From the NCBI GenBank assembly GCA_009377695.1, contig WHTP01000045.1, positions 1-41,046 of the forward strand: a stretch of DNA of 41,046 bases. The letters run 5' to 3'. This document shows, in pieces, positions 1 to 7,814 of this stretch. This DNA is from Hyphomicrobiales bacterium. Lineage in GTDB: Bacteria > Pseudomonadota > Alphaproteobacteria > Rhizobiales > Xanthobacteraceae. Both the position numbers and the translations under genes were made by a program. The notes beneath the pieces are model-generated. The model saw only the letters and a list, made by a program, of their open reading frames with translations, ran no database searches and was not told the origin of the DNA. Position 1 is the stretch's first letter, and the number at the start of each line of letters is the position of its first letter.

Positions 1-310
1 AAGGACCGATCGGTACGCCGTCGATGGCGTGCGAATAATCTTCGGGCAGGCTCGGGCTAACGAGGTGGTTTACGCGGCCGTCGGCGCCGACAGCGAGGAC
101 GGAACAGATGACCGATGGCGCCAGGCGTTCGGCTTCGCGGCCAAAGTACATCCATGCAGCCACGACCGCGCCGCCGCCAACAACAATGCCTCCTATACAC
201 TTCAAGATCCAAGTCAGGTCTTGCTTCGCGGGAGCCAATTCAGTGCTGACGGCGTTCGCTTTGTGCCGCGCCTTCTTGTCTTCGGGCCGCGAGCATGTCT
301 GCCCACTCAC
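1..310 (-). CDS. Unrecognised small membrane-anchored protein, 3' end outside window
   Basis: An open minus-strand frame runs off the left edge of the window. It could start at GTG 308-310, overlapping the end of the next gene upstream, or at TTG 236-238 just after that gene's stop. The readable part has a short basic N-terminus, a glycine/valine-rich hydrophobic stretch (CIGGIVVGGGAVVAAWMYF) that fits one membrane segment, and then a soluble-looking part containing ICSVLAVGADGRVNHLV. The close spacing suggests an operon with the 124-residue membrane protein upstream. I do not recognise the family. The local base composition is more AT-rich than the rest of the window. The start codon is uncertain and the C-terminus is missing. 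Confidence 0.4.
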   Translation of the reverse strand, partial: MSGQTCSRPEDKKARHKANAVSTELAPAKQDLTWILKCIGGIVVGGGAVVAAWMYFGREAERLAPSVICSVLAVGADGRVNHLVSPSLPEDYSHAIDGVPIGP

Positions 311-614
311 TCAATTTCTCATACATAAAAAACGACACGACAGCGACGCCAACGAGGAACGCAACCCCCGACTGGTCGAGGAACCAGTTGTAAATATGCT
401 GCCCACCCAAGCCGCTGAGAGACTCAATTCCAAGACCTAAAGGGTTTAGTGCTTGGAACACATCGGCTACCGAATAGGGCTTCCATAGAGCCGTCTGCCA
501 CGACTGTTGGAGTTGACTCAAGAACTTGAGGCCACCCCATACGCCGGCAACCCAAGCAACCGTCGCCACGCAGAAGAGTACACACGCCAAGATCAATTGG
601 ATGATAAGCATCAG
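240..614 (-). CDS. Unrecognised small two-helix membrane protein
   Basis: This is a 124-residue frame starting at ATG 612-614, chosen over the longer start at 677 because a G-rich ribosome binding site (GGGGGGA) lies a few bases upstream. The N-terminus is one long hydrophobic helix (LIIQLILACVLFCVATVAWV). A second hydrophobic segment (VAFLVGVAVVSFFMY) lies near residues 80-95, followed by a charged tail rich in Arg, Gln and Glu. No conserved motif is recognised; small phage or mobile-element membrane proteins can look like this, but nothing proves it. It is followed by a second membrane-anchored frame, and the pair lies in AT-richer DNA left of a tRNA-Arg gene, which is compatible with an integrated element. 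Confidence 0.5.
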   Translation of the reverse strand: MMLIIQLILACVLFCVATVAWVAGVWGGLKFLSQLQQSWQTALWKPYSVADVFQALNPLGLGIESLSGLGGQHIYNWFLDQSGVAFLVGVAVVSFFMYEKLSEWADMLAARRQEGAAQSERRQH

Positions 615-677
615 TCCCCCCGCAACATTATCTACAGCGCATCCTGCGCACTTGCGACGACAAAACATCAAAAACAA

Positions 678-1019
678 ATAGTCGCATACCGTGCTGGTGC
701 ACCCCGCTGTATGGGCCGAGCGCCGACATAATCAAGTTCCGAGGAAAGGTTCCAACGCTTATCGCATTCGGTTAAGCACCTCTGTTGGCTAGCAGTTATG
801 TTTCCAATTAAGCATAATTGTCTTTAAGGCGGCGCGGTACTGAACCACCGCAGCGGGCAGGGACTTTCTTTCTAGGCTTACGCCGCGGTGTCTTCGGAAC
901 CGGGTAACAGGCCACTGACGCGGTCGCGCTGCAAAAACTTTTTGGCCAACTTCCGCAGACTAAATCGCAGACTAATCGGATTTTCTAGTCTGCGGCGCAT
1001 CGCTAAGTCATTGAAAAGA
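678..1019. other. AT-richer gene-free stretch beside tRNA-Arg
   Basis: No convincing gene is seen on either strand. The stretch is visibly poorer in G+C than the housekeeping DNA to the right (for example around 790-830 and 940-985) and contains several CTAG tetramers. At its right edge, just 3' of the tRNA gene, lies a cluster of three copies of a CGCAGACTA core, described separately. It may be the end of an integrated element or simply a promoter and terminator region. Confidence 0.4.
953..995. repeat. Triple CGCAGACTA repeat: two direct copies plus one inverted
   Basis: CCGCAGACTA at 953-962 is repeated as CGCAGACTAA at 966-975 (12-nt period) and appears inverted as TAGTCTGCGG at 986-995. 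The outer copies can form a 10-bp hairpin. On the minus strand this structure follows the tRNA-Arg gene by about 25 nt, so it could be a transcription terminator. The direct copies could equally be protein-binding sites. Confidence 0.5.
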
Positions 1020-1096
1020 TGGCGCGCCCGAAGAGATTCGAACTCCTGACCCCCAGATTCGTAGTCTGGTGCTCTATCCAGCTGAGCTACGGGCGC
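1020..1096 (-). tRNA. tRNA-Arg (anticodon ACG)
   Basis: On the minus strand the 77-nt gene begins GCGCCCG and closes with CGGGCGC, a discriminator G and an encoded CCA. The D-arm contains AGCTCAGCTGGATAGAGC. The anticodon stem CCAGA/TCTGG encloses the loop CTACGAA, giving anticodon ACG, which reads CGU and, after A34-to-I editing by TadA, CGC and CGA. The T-arm contains GTTCGAATC. All arms pair without mismatch. It is the last gene before the AT-rich left edge, and tRNA 3' ends are common integration sites. Confidence 0.97.
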
Positions 1097-1240
1097 GTCG
1101 TGCGCATCGCGCCGAAACGGCGGATTGCGCGGGGCATCCGGGAGCGGAGCGCGCCCGGAACGCGCTCATAGCTATAGGGTCCGTTCCGCGATGGCAAGTG
1201 AGCCGAAAGGGATCTATTCGGTTCGGCAATCCTTTGATTC

Positions 1241-1372
1241 GTCATTGTCAGGAGGCCGCGACAGCGGCCCTCGAAGGGGACATGACCCGGGCCGTCGTGC
1301 TTCGAGGGCTCGGCGCCATCGCGCTCGAAGACGGGCGTAAACGCGCTTGTAGCGCCTCGCACTCAGGATGAC
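1241..1372. repeat. REP-type repeat with GTCAT...ATGAC ends (diverged copy)
   Basis: The block opens with GTCATTGTCAGGAGG and closes with CACTCAGGATGAC, a degenerate form of the GTCATCCTGAGG / CCTCAGGATGAC palindrome found more intact at 11311-11363 and 16319-16466. Inside it are CTCGAAG-type arms (CCTCGAAGG, CTTCGAGG). It fills the gap between the histidine kinase and the tRNA gene. Long intergenic palindromes of this type are widespread in Hyphomicrobiales genomes. Confidence 0.65.
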
Positions 1373-1407
1373 GGAGATAAGCTTGTGCCTGGGTGAAGAA
1401 ACCCGGT

Positions 1408-2889
1408 TCAGGCGCTCGCCCGCGCGCCGCGGCGCACCTGCAGCTCGACGGTGCGGTCGGGGATGGTGACACGGAAGGTCGCGCCGATCGTGCCCTCCGC
1501 CAGCCGGATGTCGCCGTCGTGGGCGCGCACCAGCTCGGCGGCGATGACAAGGCCGAGGCCTGAGCCGCCGACGCGGTTCGAGCTCTTGAACGGCTCGAAC
1601 AGGTGGGCGCGCGCTTGCTCCGGGACGCCGGGGCCGGTGTCGGCGACTTCGATCTCCACCACCGCGCCTTCGCGGCGGCCGGTGATGCGGATCTGGTCGC
1701 GGCCGGGATCGCGGGCGTCGCGGCTCTCCAGCGCCTGCACCGCGTTGCGCGCCAGATTGAGCACGATGCGGAACAACTGATCGGGGTCGGCATCGACCAT
1801 CAGCCCGCGCTCCACCGCGCTGATCCAGCGGATCGGCGAGTCGGGCGCGAGGTCGATCGACTCGCGCACCTCATTCACGAGGGGTTCGAGCGCGATCGGG
1901 CGACGGTCCGGCGGCGGCTCCTGGGCGCGGCCGTAGGACAAGGTCGACTCGCAGAACGAGATCGCGCGCTCGAGCGCTCGCATCAGCTTCGGCGCAAAGC
2001 GCTGCACCTGCTGGTCCTGCGACACCGAGAGCCGGTCGGAGAACAATTGCGCGGATGAGAGCAAGTTGCGCAAATCGTGATTGATCTTCGACACCGCGAG
2101 GCCGAGCGCTGCCAGGCGGGTCTTCTGCTGCAGCATTGCGCCAAGATCGCGCTGCATGTCGGCGAGCTCGCGCTCGGCGGTGCCAATCTCGTCCTGCCGG
2201 CGGGAGGCGACGATGATGCGGGCAGGATTCTCCGGCTCGGCGCGGAAGGCCGTCATATTGGCGGTGATCCGGTGCAGCGGCCGCACGAACAGATAGTGCA
2301 GCGCCAGGTAGACCAGCGCCGCGGTGATGGCGGAGATGATCAGCGACAGCAGCAGGATGGTGCTGGAGAACTTCAGCATGGCCGCGCGCAGCGGCTTCTC
2401 ATCGAGGATGATCTCGACGAACTCACCGCCCCGCGGCGCGTGACCGACCACGCGGATCACTTCATTGCCGTTCGACAGTAAGGTCGCGAAGGCGTGGATG
2501 ATGGCTCCGTGCCAGGACATCTCGCGCAGATCGATGTTGTGGTCGACCGAGGGCGGCATATCGCCGACCATCAGCAGCCGGCGCTGCTGTCCCATTTTCA
2601 TGGCGACGGCGTGCGCGCCGATCGAGTCGAGCACCTGCCGGGTCAGACCGTCGGGCACCTGCGGCGTCGCCTCCAGCACCAGCGCGGCAGTGTACGCGTC
2701 GGAGAGCTTGTCGCTCAGCCAGTTGAGCCGGTAGTTCGCGATCGACGGCACATAGATGAGCACTTCCGCGATCATCACGAACAGGATCGTCAGGACGAGG
2801 AGCTTGTCGGACAGGCCAAGCCGCGCGGCAAGGCGCCGTTTCAGCCCTGCCCCGGCTTTCACCTCAGTGTGATCAGTCGCCTTATCCAT
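1408..2889 (-). CDS. Membrane-bound sensor histidine kinase with HAMP domain
   Basis: This 493-residue protein is an inner-membrane sensor kinase. A first membrane helix lies at about 31-50 and a second at about 176-198, enclosing a periplasmic sensor region of about 125 residues without a recognised fold. A HAMP-like linker follows (about 200-255). The phospho-acceptor box reads KINHDLRNLL with His271. The ATPase domain has an N box (NLARNAVQALES, Asn382), a G1 box (DTGPGVPE, Asp417) and a G2 box (GGSGLGLVIA, about 441-450). By family knowledge it autophosphorylates on His271 and passes phosphate to a response regulator. None is encoded next to it, so it is an orphan here and its signal is unknown. 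It is not an obvious part of the downstream tRNA unit, from which a repeat separates it. Confidence 0.9.
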   Translation of the reverse strand: MDKATDHTEVKAGAGLKRRLAARLGLSDKLLVLTILFVMIAEVLIYVPSIANYRLNWLSDKLSDAYTAALVLEATPQVPDGLTRQVLDSIGAHAVAMKMGQQRRLLMVGDMPPSVDHNIDLREMSWHGAIIHAFATLLSNGNEVIRVVGHAPRGGEFVEIILDEKPLRAAMLKFSSTILLLSLIISAITAALVYLALHYLFVRPLHRITANMTAFRAEPENPARIIVASRRQDEIGTAERELADMQRDLGAMLQQKTRLAALGLAVSKINHDLRNLLSSAQLFSDRLSVSQDQQVQRFAPKLMRALERAISFCESTLSYGRAQEPPPDRRPIALEPLVNEVRESIDLAPDSPIRWISAVERGLMVDADPDQLFRIVLNLARNAVQALESRDARDPGRDQIRITGRREGAVVEIEVADTGPGVPEQARAHLFEPFKSSNRVGGSGLGLVIAAELVRAHDGDIRLAEGTIGATFRVTIPDRTVELQVRRGARASA

Positions 2890-3143
2890 ACTCGATCGTG
2901 GACTTCAAAGCGGAATTCGCCGCCGCCCGTCTTATCAGCACGACGTAACCCGATGATGCGCCGCACAAATACACGCGTCAAACGCAGCATCACATAGCCG
3001 ATACCGACGCATTTACCAATTAAGCCAAAGGTCGGAGACGGCATCCCGTTACCGAAACGACGCCGCAACCAACCGCTGACGGGGCCCCCGGGGGCGCCGA
3101 TTTTGCCTCGACTTTCACGGGCTTGCGGCAATCCCCTGTTGCA

Positions 3144-3172
3144 TTGACGAGCGAGGGCGCCCTCCCTTATAA
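3144..3172 (+). promoter_or_regulatory. Sigma70-type promoter of rpmH-rnpA-yidC
   Basis: TTGACG at 3144-3149 and TTATAA at 3167-3172 are separated by exactly 17 nt, close to the housekeeping consensus. Transcription would start near 3180, leaving a leader of about 120 nt before the GTG of rpmH at 3298. The rest of the 2890-3297 gap shows no gene I can support. Confidence 0.65.
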
Positions 3173-3297
3173 GCCGCGGGACTTGAAAAGTGCCGGCGAT
3201 CCCCACAGATGGCGGTTTTCGGGCGCGGAGCCCTCTTTGGCGTCCGCTCCGGGGCGATCCTTCGGCGACACCTTAATATGCAGGCGGAGAAGCACCC

Positions 3298-3432
3298 GTG
3301 AAGCGGACCTATCAACCCAGCAAGATCGTGCGCAAGCGCCGTCACGGATTTCGCGCTCGTATGGCGACGACCGGCGGTCGCAAGGTCGTTGCCGCCCGGC
3401 GCAATCGCGGCCGCAAGCGGCTGAGCGCCTGA
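3298..3432 (+). CDS. rpmH: 50S ribosomal protein L34
   Basis: A 44-codon frame starting with GTG (3298-3300) translates as the complete L34 protein: it opens [21 protein letters not shown] and closes [11 protein letters not shown], matching the family along its whole length, including the invariant KRTYQPS start. L34 is a small, very basic protein of the large ribosomal subunit. It is the first gene of the rpmH-rnpA-yidC transcript; rnpA begins 22 nt after its stop, the usual bacterial arrangement. The TTGACG-N17-TTATAA promoter lies about 125 nt upstream, as expected for a strongly expressed ribosomal gene. Confidence 0.97.
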   Translation: MKRTYQPSKIVRKRRHGFRARMATTGGRKVVAARRNRGRKRLSA

Positions 3433-3454
3433 TCCAGCGAACTCGCGCATCACG

Positions 3455-3850
3455 ATGGTCCGGTTGAAGCAGCGGGCGGATTTCCTGGCCGCAGCCAACG
3501 GTGCCAAGGTTGCGACGGCGGCATTCGTGCTGCAGGGACGCAACCGCGACGACGACGGGCCGGCCCGTATCGGTTTCACGGTGTCGCGCAAGGTTGGAAC
3601 GGCAGTCGAGCGCAATCGCGTGCGCCGGCGCCTGCGTGACATCGTGCGGTGTTCGGCGGCGGACGCTTTGCGGTCGGGCTACGACTATGTGCTGGTTGGA
3701 CGGCGCACCGCCTTGAGCAGGAAGTTCGACCAGATGATCGAGGACTTTACAAACGCGCTGCGACGCATCGAGCGCCAGCGTTCAACCGTCCGCCAAGCGC
3801 AGCCGCGCGCTGGCGATCCGCCGGGCGACGGGCGCAGTACGGGCCGATGA
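3455..3850 (+). CDS. rnpA: Ribonuclease P protein component
   Basis: This 131-residue basic protein binds the RNase P RNA and helps it cut 5' leaders from pre-tRNAs. It opens MVRLKQRADFLAAANG, the usual alphaproteobacterial N-terminus, and carries the family signature region RNRVRRRLRDIVR (about residues 53-65) after GFTVSRKVGTAVE. The C-terminal 25 residues, rich in Gln, Pro and Arg, are not conserved in the family. It lies 22 nt after rpmH, and its TGA (3848-3850) is separated by a single base from the ATG of yidC (3852), so translational coupling to yidC is likely. No yidD gene is present between rnpA and yidC. Confidence 0.95.
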   Translation: MVRLKQRADFLAAANGAKVATAAFVLQGRNRDDDGPARIGFTVSRKVGTAVERNRVRRRLRDIVRCSAADALRSGYDYVLVGRRTALSRKFDQMIEDFTNALRRIERQRSTVRQAQPRAGDPPGDGRSTGR

Positions 3851-3851
3851 G

Positions 3852-5768
3852 ATGAACGACCAGAAGAACATGCTGCTCGCCATCGTGCTGTCGGCCGTCG
3901 TGCTGATCGGATGGCAGGTCTTTTTCGGCATGCCGCACATGGAGCAGCAGCGCAAGCAGGCGCAACAGCAGCAACAAGTCCCGCAGCCGGGGACGCCAGC
4001 ACAGCCGGGGACGCCGGCACAGCCGGGGACGCCGACCGCGCAGCCTGCCCCCGGCCAGACCGCGCCGGTACCGGGTCAAGTGCCCGGCCAGACCATGACC
4101 CGCGAAGCGGCGCTCGCCACCTCGCCGCGCGTCCGCATCGAGACGCCGCGGGTCGCGGGCTCGATCAACCTCAAGGGCGGCCGCATCGACGACCTGTCGC
4201 TCTTGCAGTATCGCGAGACCGTCAATCCGAAATCGCCGCCGGTGGTGCTGTTGGCACCGTCGGGCGCGCCGCTCCCGTTCTATGGCGAATTCGGCTGGGT
4301 CGCGGCGGCGGGCAATACCATGCCGCTGCCGAATAGCGACACCGTCTGGCAGCAGCAGGGATCGGGAACGCTCAGCGTCGGCCATCCCGTTACCCTCGTC
4401 TACGACAACGGCAAGGGCCTGGAGTTCCGGCGCACGATCTCGGTCGACGACAAGTACATGTTCGCGGTGCACGACGACGTCGTGAACAAGAGCGGCGAAG
4501 CAACCACGATCTATCCCTATGCGCTGATCTCGCGGCACGGCCATCCGCGGCTGGAAGGCTTCTACATCCTGCACGAAGGCCTGATCGGCGTGTTCGGCGA
4601 CCAGGGCCTGAAAGAGGTCGGTTATGCCGAGCTCGAGAAGCAGAAGCAGATCTCGTTCAAGGCCACCAATGCGTGGCTCGGCATCACCGATAAATATTGG
4701 GCGGCGACGCTGCTCCCGAACACCGATGCGGCCGTGCAGGCGTCTTTCACGGCCGGTCAGAGCGGCACCATCAAGACCTACCAGACCCAATATCTGCTCG
4801 ATCCCGTGACCATCCAGCCGGGCGCGACCGGCTCCGCCGATGCGCGCATGTTCGCGGGTGCCAAGGAGGTCGAGACGGTCGACGGCTATGATCGGCAATA
4901 CAAGCTCAACCGCTTCGAATTGCTGATCGACTGGGGCTATTTCCACTTCATCACCAAGCCGCTGTTTCTGGCGATGGACTGGATCTACCGCTATTTCGGC
5001 AATTTCGGCGTCGCCATTCTGTTGATCACCGTCATCATCAAGCTGTTCTTCTTCCCGCTCGCCAACAAGTCCTACGCCTCGATGGCGAAGATGAAGGCGG
5101 TACAGCCGGAAATGCTTGCGATCCGCGAGCGCTATGGCGACGACAAGGTGAAGCAGCAGCAAGCGATGATGGAGCTCTATAAGAAGGAGAAGATCAATCC
5201 GATCGCGGGCTGCCTGCCGATCCTGATCCAGATCCCGGTGTTCTTCGCGCTCTACAAGGTGCTGTTCATCACCATCGAAATGCGCCATGCGCCGTTCTTC
5301 GGCTGGATCAAGGATCTCTCGGCGCCGGATCCGACCACGATCTTCAACCTGTTCGGCCTCATTCCCTGGGACCCGTCGGTCGTGCCGGTGATCGGTCCGT
5401 TCCTGATGCTCGGCGTGTGGCCGATCGTCATGGGAATCACGATGTGGTTCCAGATGAAGCTCAACCCGGCGCCGCCGGACCCGACCCAGAAGATGATCTT
5501 CGACTGGATGCCGCTGATCTTCACCTTCATGCTGGCGAGCTTCTCGGCCGGCTTGGTGATCTACTGGGCCTGGAACAACCTGCTGTCGGTCATGCAGCAG
5601 AGCTTCATCATGCACCGCAACGGCGCGAAGATCGAGCTGTGGGACAACCTCAAAGAGCTGTTCGGCAAGAAGAAGGCCGAGACCTGCCGTCCGAAATCTT
5701 CCACTCGTCCTCGCGCAAGCGGGGACCCAGAATCAAATAGCACTGGATTCCCGCGTTCGCGGGAATGA
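3852..5768 (+). CDS. yidC: Membrane protein insertase YidC
   Basis: YidC inserts and folds inner-membrane proteins, alone or with SecYEG. This 638-residue protein has the Gram-negative layout: an N-terminal helix (about 6-24), a Gln/Pro-rich linker with three QPGTPA repeats, a large periplasmic domain (about 90-350), and a C-terminal insertase core with helices around FGVAILLITVIIKLFFFPL, CLPILIQIPVFFALYKVLF, PFLMLGVWPIVMGITMWF and LIFTFMLASFSAGLVIYWA. The charged hairpin MAKMKAVQPEMLAIRERYGDD follows the second helix. The natural C-terminus seems to end near LFGKKKAE. The last 25 or so residues are encoded by a palindromic repeat that also supplies the TGA stop, so the tail is probably unconserved. 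It is the last gene of the rpmH operon, facing a minus-strand methyltransferase gene. Confidence 0.96.
   Translation: MNDQKNMLLAIVLSAVVLIGWQVFFGMPHMEQQRKQAQQQQQVPQPGTPAQPGTPAQPGTPTAQPAPGQTAPVPGQVPGQTMTREAALATSPRVRIETPRVAGSINLKGGRIDDLSLLQYRETVNPKSPPVVLLAPSGAPLPFYGEFGWVAAAGNTMPLPNSDTVWQQQGSGTLSVGHPVTLVYDNGKGLEFRRTISVDDKYMFAVHDDVVNKSGEATTIYPYALISRHGHPRLEGFYILHEGLIGVFGDQGLKEVGYAELEKQKQISFKATNAWLGITDKYWAATLLPNTDAAVQASFTAGQSGTIKTYQTQYLLDPVTIQPGATGSADARMFAGAKEVETVDGYDRQYKLNRFELLIDWGYFHFITKPLFLAMDWIYRYFGNFGVAILLITVIIKLFFFPLANKSYASMAKMKAVQPEMLAIRERYGDDKVKQQQAMMELYKKEKINPIAGCLPILIQIPVFFALYKVLFITIEMRHAPFFGWIKDLSAPDPTTIFNLFGLIPWDPSVVPVIGPFLMLGVWPIVMGITMWFQMKLNPAPPDPTQKMIFDWMPLIFTFMLASFSAGLVIYWAWNNLLSVMQQSFIMHRNGAKIELWDNLKELFGKKKAETCRPKSSTRPRASGDPESNSTGFPRSRE
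3984..4037 (+). repeat. Three tandem 18-bp repeats inside yidC (QPGTPA)3
   Basis: Three nearly identical 18-bp units beginning CAGCCGGGGACGCC lie head to tail and encode QPGTPA three times in the flexible linker after the first YidC helix. The units differ only near their ends (CCAGCA, CCGGCA, CCGACC). The high identity points to recent slippage or unequal crossing-over; copy number may vary between strains without harming the insertase core. Confidence 0.9.
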
Positions 5769-5772
5769 GCGG
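5704..5772. repeat. REP palindrome overlapping the end of yidC
   Basis: Two hairpins lie side by side: CCTCGCGCAAGCGGGG around 5709-5724, and TTCCCGCG-TTC-GCGGGAA spanning 5748-5765. The linker contains ACTGGATTCCCGC, a string common to a repeat family of proteobacterial genomes. The yidC stop codon (5766-5768) directly follows the second hairpin. Lying between convergent genes, the hairpins could also serve as the terminator of the rpmH operon, although no T-run follows. Confidence 0.75.
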
Positions 5773-5786
5773 AGGGAGCGAGACGC

Positions 5787-6572
5787 TCACTCCTTCCGTG
5801 CGATGAAGACGTCTTGCCGCCAGGGATCGCTGCGCACGGTCGGCGCGGCGAAGCCGGCGCGCTTGAACGCCGCGATCCATGCCGCTCGCGGAAACACCCC
5901 GAACGTATGGCGGTCGTGAACGGCTTCGACCGAGCCATCGGGTTTGCGCAACAGCATCAGGAAGTCCTCATGAAACGCGGTGGCGCCGCTCACCGGCTCC
6001 TGACACCAGATGAGATAGCGCATACTGCGGCCGTCCTCGCCATCTTCACCGCCGGTCTCGACATTCGGCGTGTAGGTCTCGCTGACGCAGTCCGGCAGCA
6101 CGATGACAGCGCCGCCGGGCTTTAGGTGCACATGCGCGGTCGCGATCGCCGCGGCAAGGTCGTCTTCGGTGAGGAGATACATGATCGCGTCGTGGATCAC
6201 GACGGCGTCGAACGCCCGTCCAAGCCGCACGAAGCGCATGTCCCCGGCAACGTGCTCAGCCTCGGCATTGATGCCGCGGCTGACCTCGAGCATGTCAGGT
6301 GCGAGATCGACCAGCGTCATCCGGGCGTGGCGCTTGAGATAGAACGCGTTGTTGCCGCCGCCGGCTCCGAGTTCGAGGATCGTCGGCGGGCATCGGCCGA
6401 GCGTCTCGCTCAGCATGTCGATGATCGCCGCCGCTTCCGCGGCATAGCTTTCGTCCGGCGGCGACAACAGCGGCCACCAGCTCGCCAGATCGGTGTAAAG
6501 GCGTGGTAGAGGCGTCAAGCGTGACTCGTGGACCGGCTCCTCGTGAAGCCGCTCGAGGCTTGGATCATACAT
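5787..6572 (-). CDS. Class I SAM-dependent methyltransferase, substrate unknown
   Basis: This is a 261-residue protein of the class I methyltransferase fold. Motif I reads ILELGAGGGNN (about residues 65-75), followed by the acidic strand end MTLVDLAPDM, then motif II/III regions GDMRFVRLGRAFDAVVIHDAIMYL and LKPGGAVIVL. The second half (VETGGEDGEDGRSMRYLIWC..., HEDFLMLLRKPDG, DRHTFGVFPRAAWIAAFKRAGF) fits the substrate cap of small-molecule methyltransferases, but the substrate cannot be read from sequence. It begins 18 nt after the stop of an AraC-type regulator on the same strand, so the two are probably cotranscribed. It lies in the accessory block between yidC and engB, which are close together in many relatives. 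Confidence 0.85.
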   Translation of the reverse strand: MYDPSLERLHEEPVHESRLTPLPRLYTDLASWWPLLSPPDESYAAEAAAIIDMLSETLGRCPPTILELGAGGGNNAFYLKRHARMTLVDLAPDMLEVSRGINAEAEHVAGDMRFVRLGRAFDAVVIHDAIMYLLTEDDLAAAIATAHVHLKPGGAVIVLPDCVSETYTPNVETGGEDGEDGRSMRYLIWCQEPVSGATAFHEDFLMLLRKPDGSVEAVHDRHTFGVFPRAAWIAAFKRAGFAAPTVRSDPWRQDVFIARKE

Positions 6573-6590
6573 ACCCTCGGGCCAGGGCTT

Positions 6591-7595
6591 TCACGATGCT
6601 CGTGGCGGTTCAGTATTGCACAGCACCTTCGCGCGTACGTCAGACGGGCGCATGCCAAATTGCCGACGGAAACAGCGGTTGAAATAAGACACGTCGCTGA
6701 ACCCCGAGTCCAACGCGAGCGCACTGACGTTCCGTCCGGCATGACGTCCGTCACTCAGGAGGCCGTAGGCGCGTGCGAGCCGCTGGCTCAGCAAGAAATC
6801 TGAGAACGTGGTGCCCTCGCTCTCGAACAGGCGCTGGACGGAGCGCGGCGTCAGGCGATACTGCGCCGCCACCGCGGCGACAGTCAGGCCGTGATGGCAC
6901 AGATTGTCTGCAACGTAACGCTTGATTGCCCACAATCGCGCGGCACGCAGCCCGCGCCCCTGCGCCACGAAGGCCGTGTCGCGCGTGGCCCCAAGCACGA
7001 GCGCAGCGAGCTCGCACACATGAGTCGCGGCAACCTGCGCCAACCCCGGATCGGCCAGTGTGTGCGCCCTCTCAAGAAAGTCGACATAACCCAGCAGATG
7101 CCGCAGCGCCTCAGTCTCCTGCACGACCCGACGCAACAATGAAGCATCGAGGTTGGTCACGAGCGGCGCCAACGCCGCACGGCGTATGTGCAGGCAGGAA
7201 AAGCGAGACACGCTCGGCGCGGCGATCGTGGCGACTTCCGCTGTTCCGACCAGCACCGCGTCCCGCGGCCCATAGATTCTTTCCTTGCCGCGCTGCGACA
7301 CCATGCCGCCGCTGGAGCTCACGATAAGGCAGAGCTCATCATGACCGTCGGCGAGGAGAGCGGGCGTTCTTGAAAAGCGCGCCGGCGAGCTCGTGGCCGA
7401 TACCAGGCTGACGTCCGGGAGCAGACGGACGGTCACGTCGGCATGAAATGGCACGTCGAAAGCCGGCTCGATTTCCATTCCGAAGACCCGCGGCCCAAAG
7501 AAGTCCCGGCAGGCGGCGATGCGGTCCCGCTCCGGCAACTGATTTGTCGAAAATTGGAGAGGTCTGACGTTGGCGCGATGGACGTCCATGAGCAT
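6591..7595 (-). CDS. AraC-family transcriptional regulator
   Basis: The C-terminal third is a typical AraC/XylS DNA-binding domain with two helix-turn-helix units: LTVAAVAAQYRLTPRSVQRLF and VSALALDSGFSDVSYFNRCF, closing with FRRQFGMRPSDVRA. The N-terminal 200 residues resemble the AraC-binding-like sensor domain (STNQLPERDRIAACRDFFG..., then beta-rich sequence), so a small ligand is likely but unknown. The frame is open to 7634; ATG 7593-7595 is preferred because it leaves a typical short N-terminus before STNQLPERDR, with ATG 7587-7589 as an alternative. The gene runs into the methyltransferase and diverges from three small exported-protein genes, either of which could be its target. Confidence 0.88.
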   Translation of the reverse strand: MLMDVHRANVRPLQFSTNQLPERDRIAACRDFFGPRVFGMEIEPAFDVPFHADVTVRLLPDVSLVSATSSPARFSRTPALLADGHDELCLIVSSSGGMVSQRGKERIYGPRDAVLVGTAEVATIAAPSVSRFSCLHIRRAALAPLVTNLDASLLRRVVQETEALRHLLGYVDFLERAHTLADPGLAQVAATHVCELAALVLGATRDTAFVAQGRGLRAARLWAIKRYVADNLCHHGLTVAAVAAQYRLTPRSVQRLFESEGTTFSDFLLSQRLARAYGLLSDGRHAGRNVSALALDSGFSDVSYFNRCFRRQFGMRPSDVRAKVLCNTEPPRAS

Positions 7596-7814
7596 TTCCG
7601 CCGCTCGTTGTCCCTTCCCGACACGCGAAAACATTAGTTGCCGGTCACGGCGGCGTCGAGCCCATTCTGGTCGTTACCGTCCAAGGCCTGTCGCGTCAGC
7701 CCAAGATTTCGTGAAGCGAAAGCACTATGAGTCCGTCATCGCGAACCTTGCGGAGAGTCTTTGCGACAACAATAGCGAGCGGCCGTTGTTGTTGGCGAAA
7801 CCCAGGAGGCGATG

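Noticed and set aside
2890-3297. Possible replication origin next to rpmH
   Set aside because: No cluster of DnaA boxes and no dnaA or dnaN nearby. In alphaproteobacteria the origin is usually elsewhere.
3747-5615. 622-codon open frame on the strand opposite yidC
   Set aside because: It mirrors the codon usage of yidC in high-GC DNA. Its translation is His/Arg/Asp-rich without motifs, while yidC is a certain gene.
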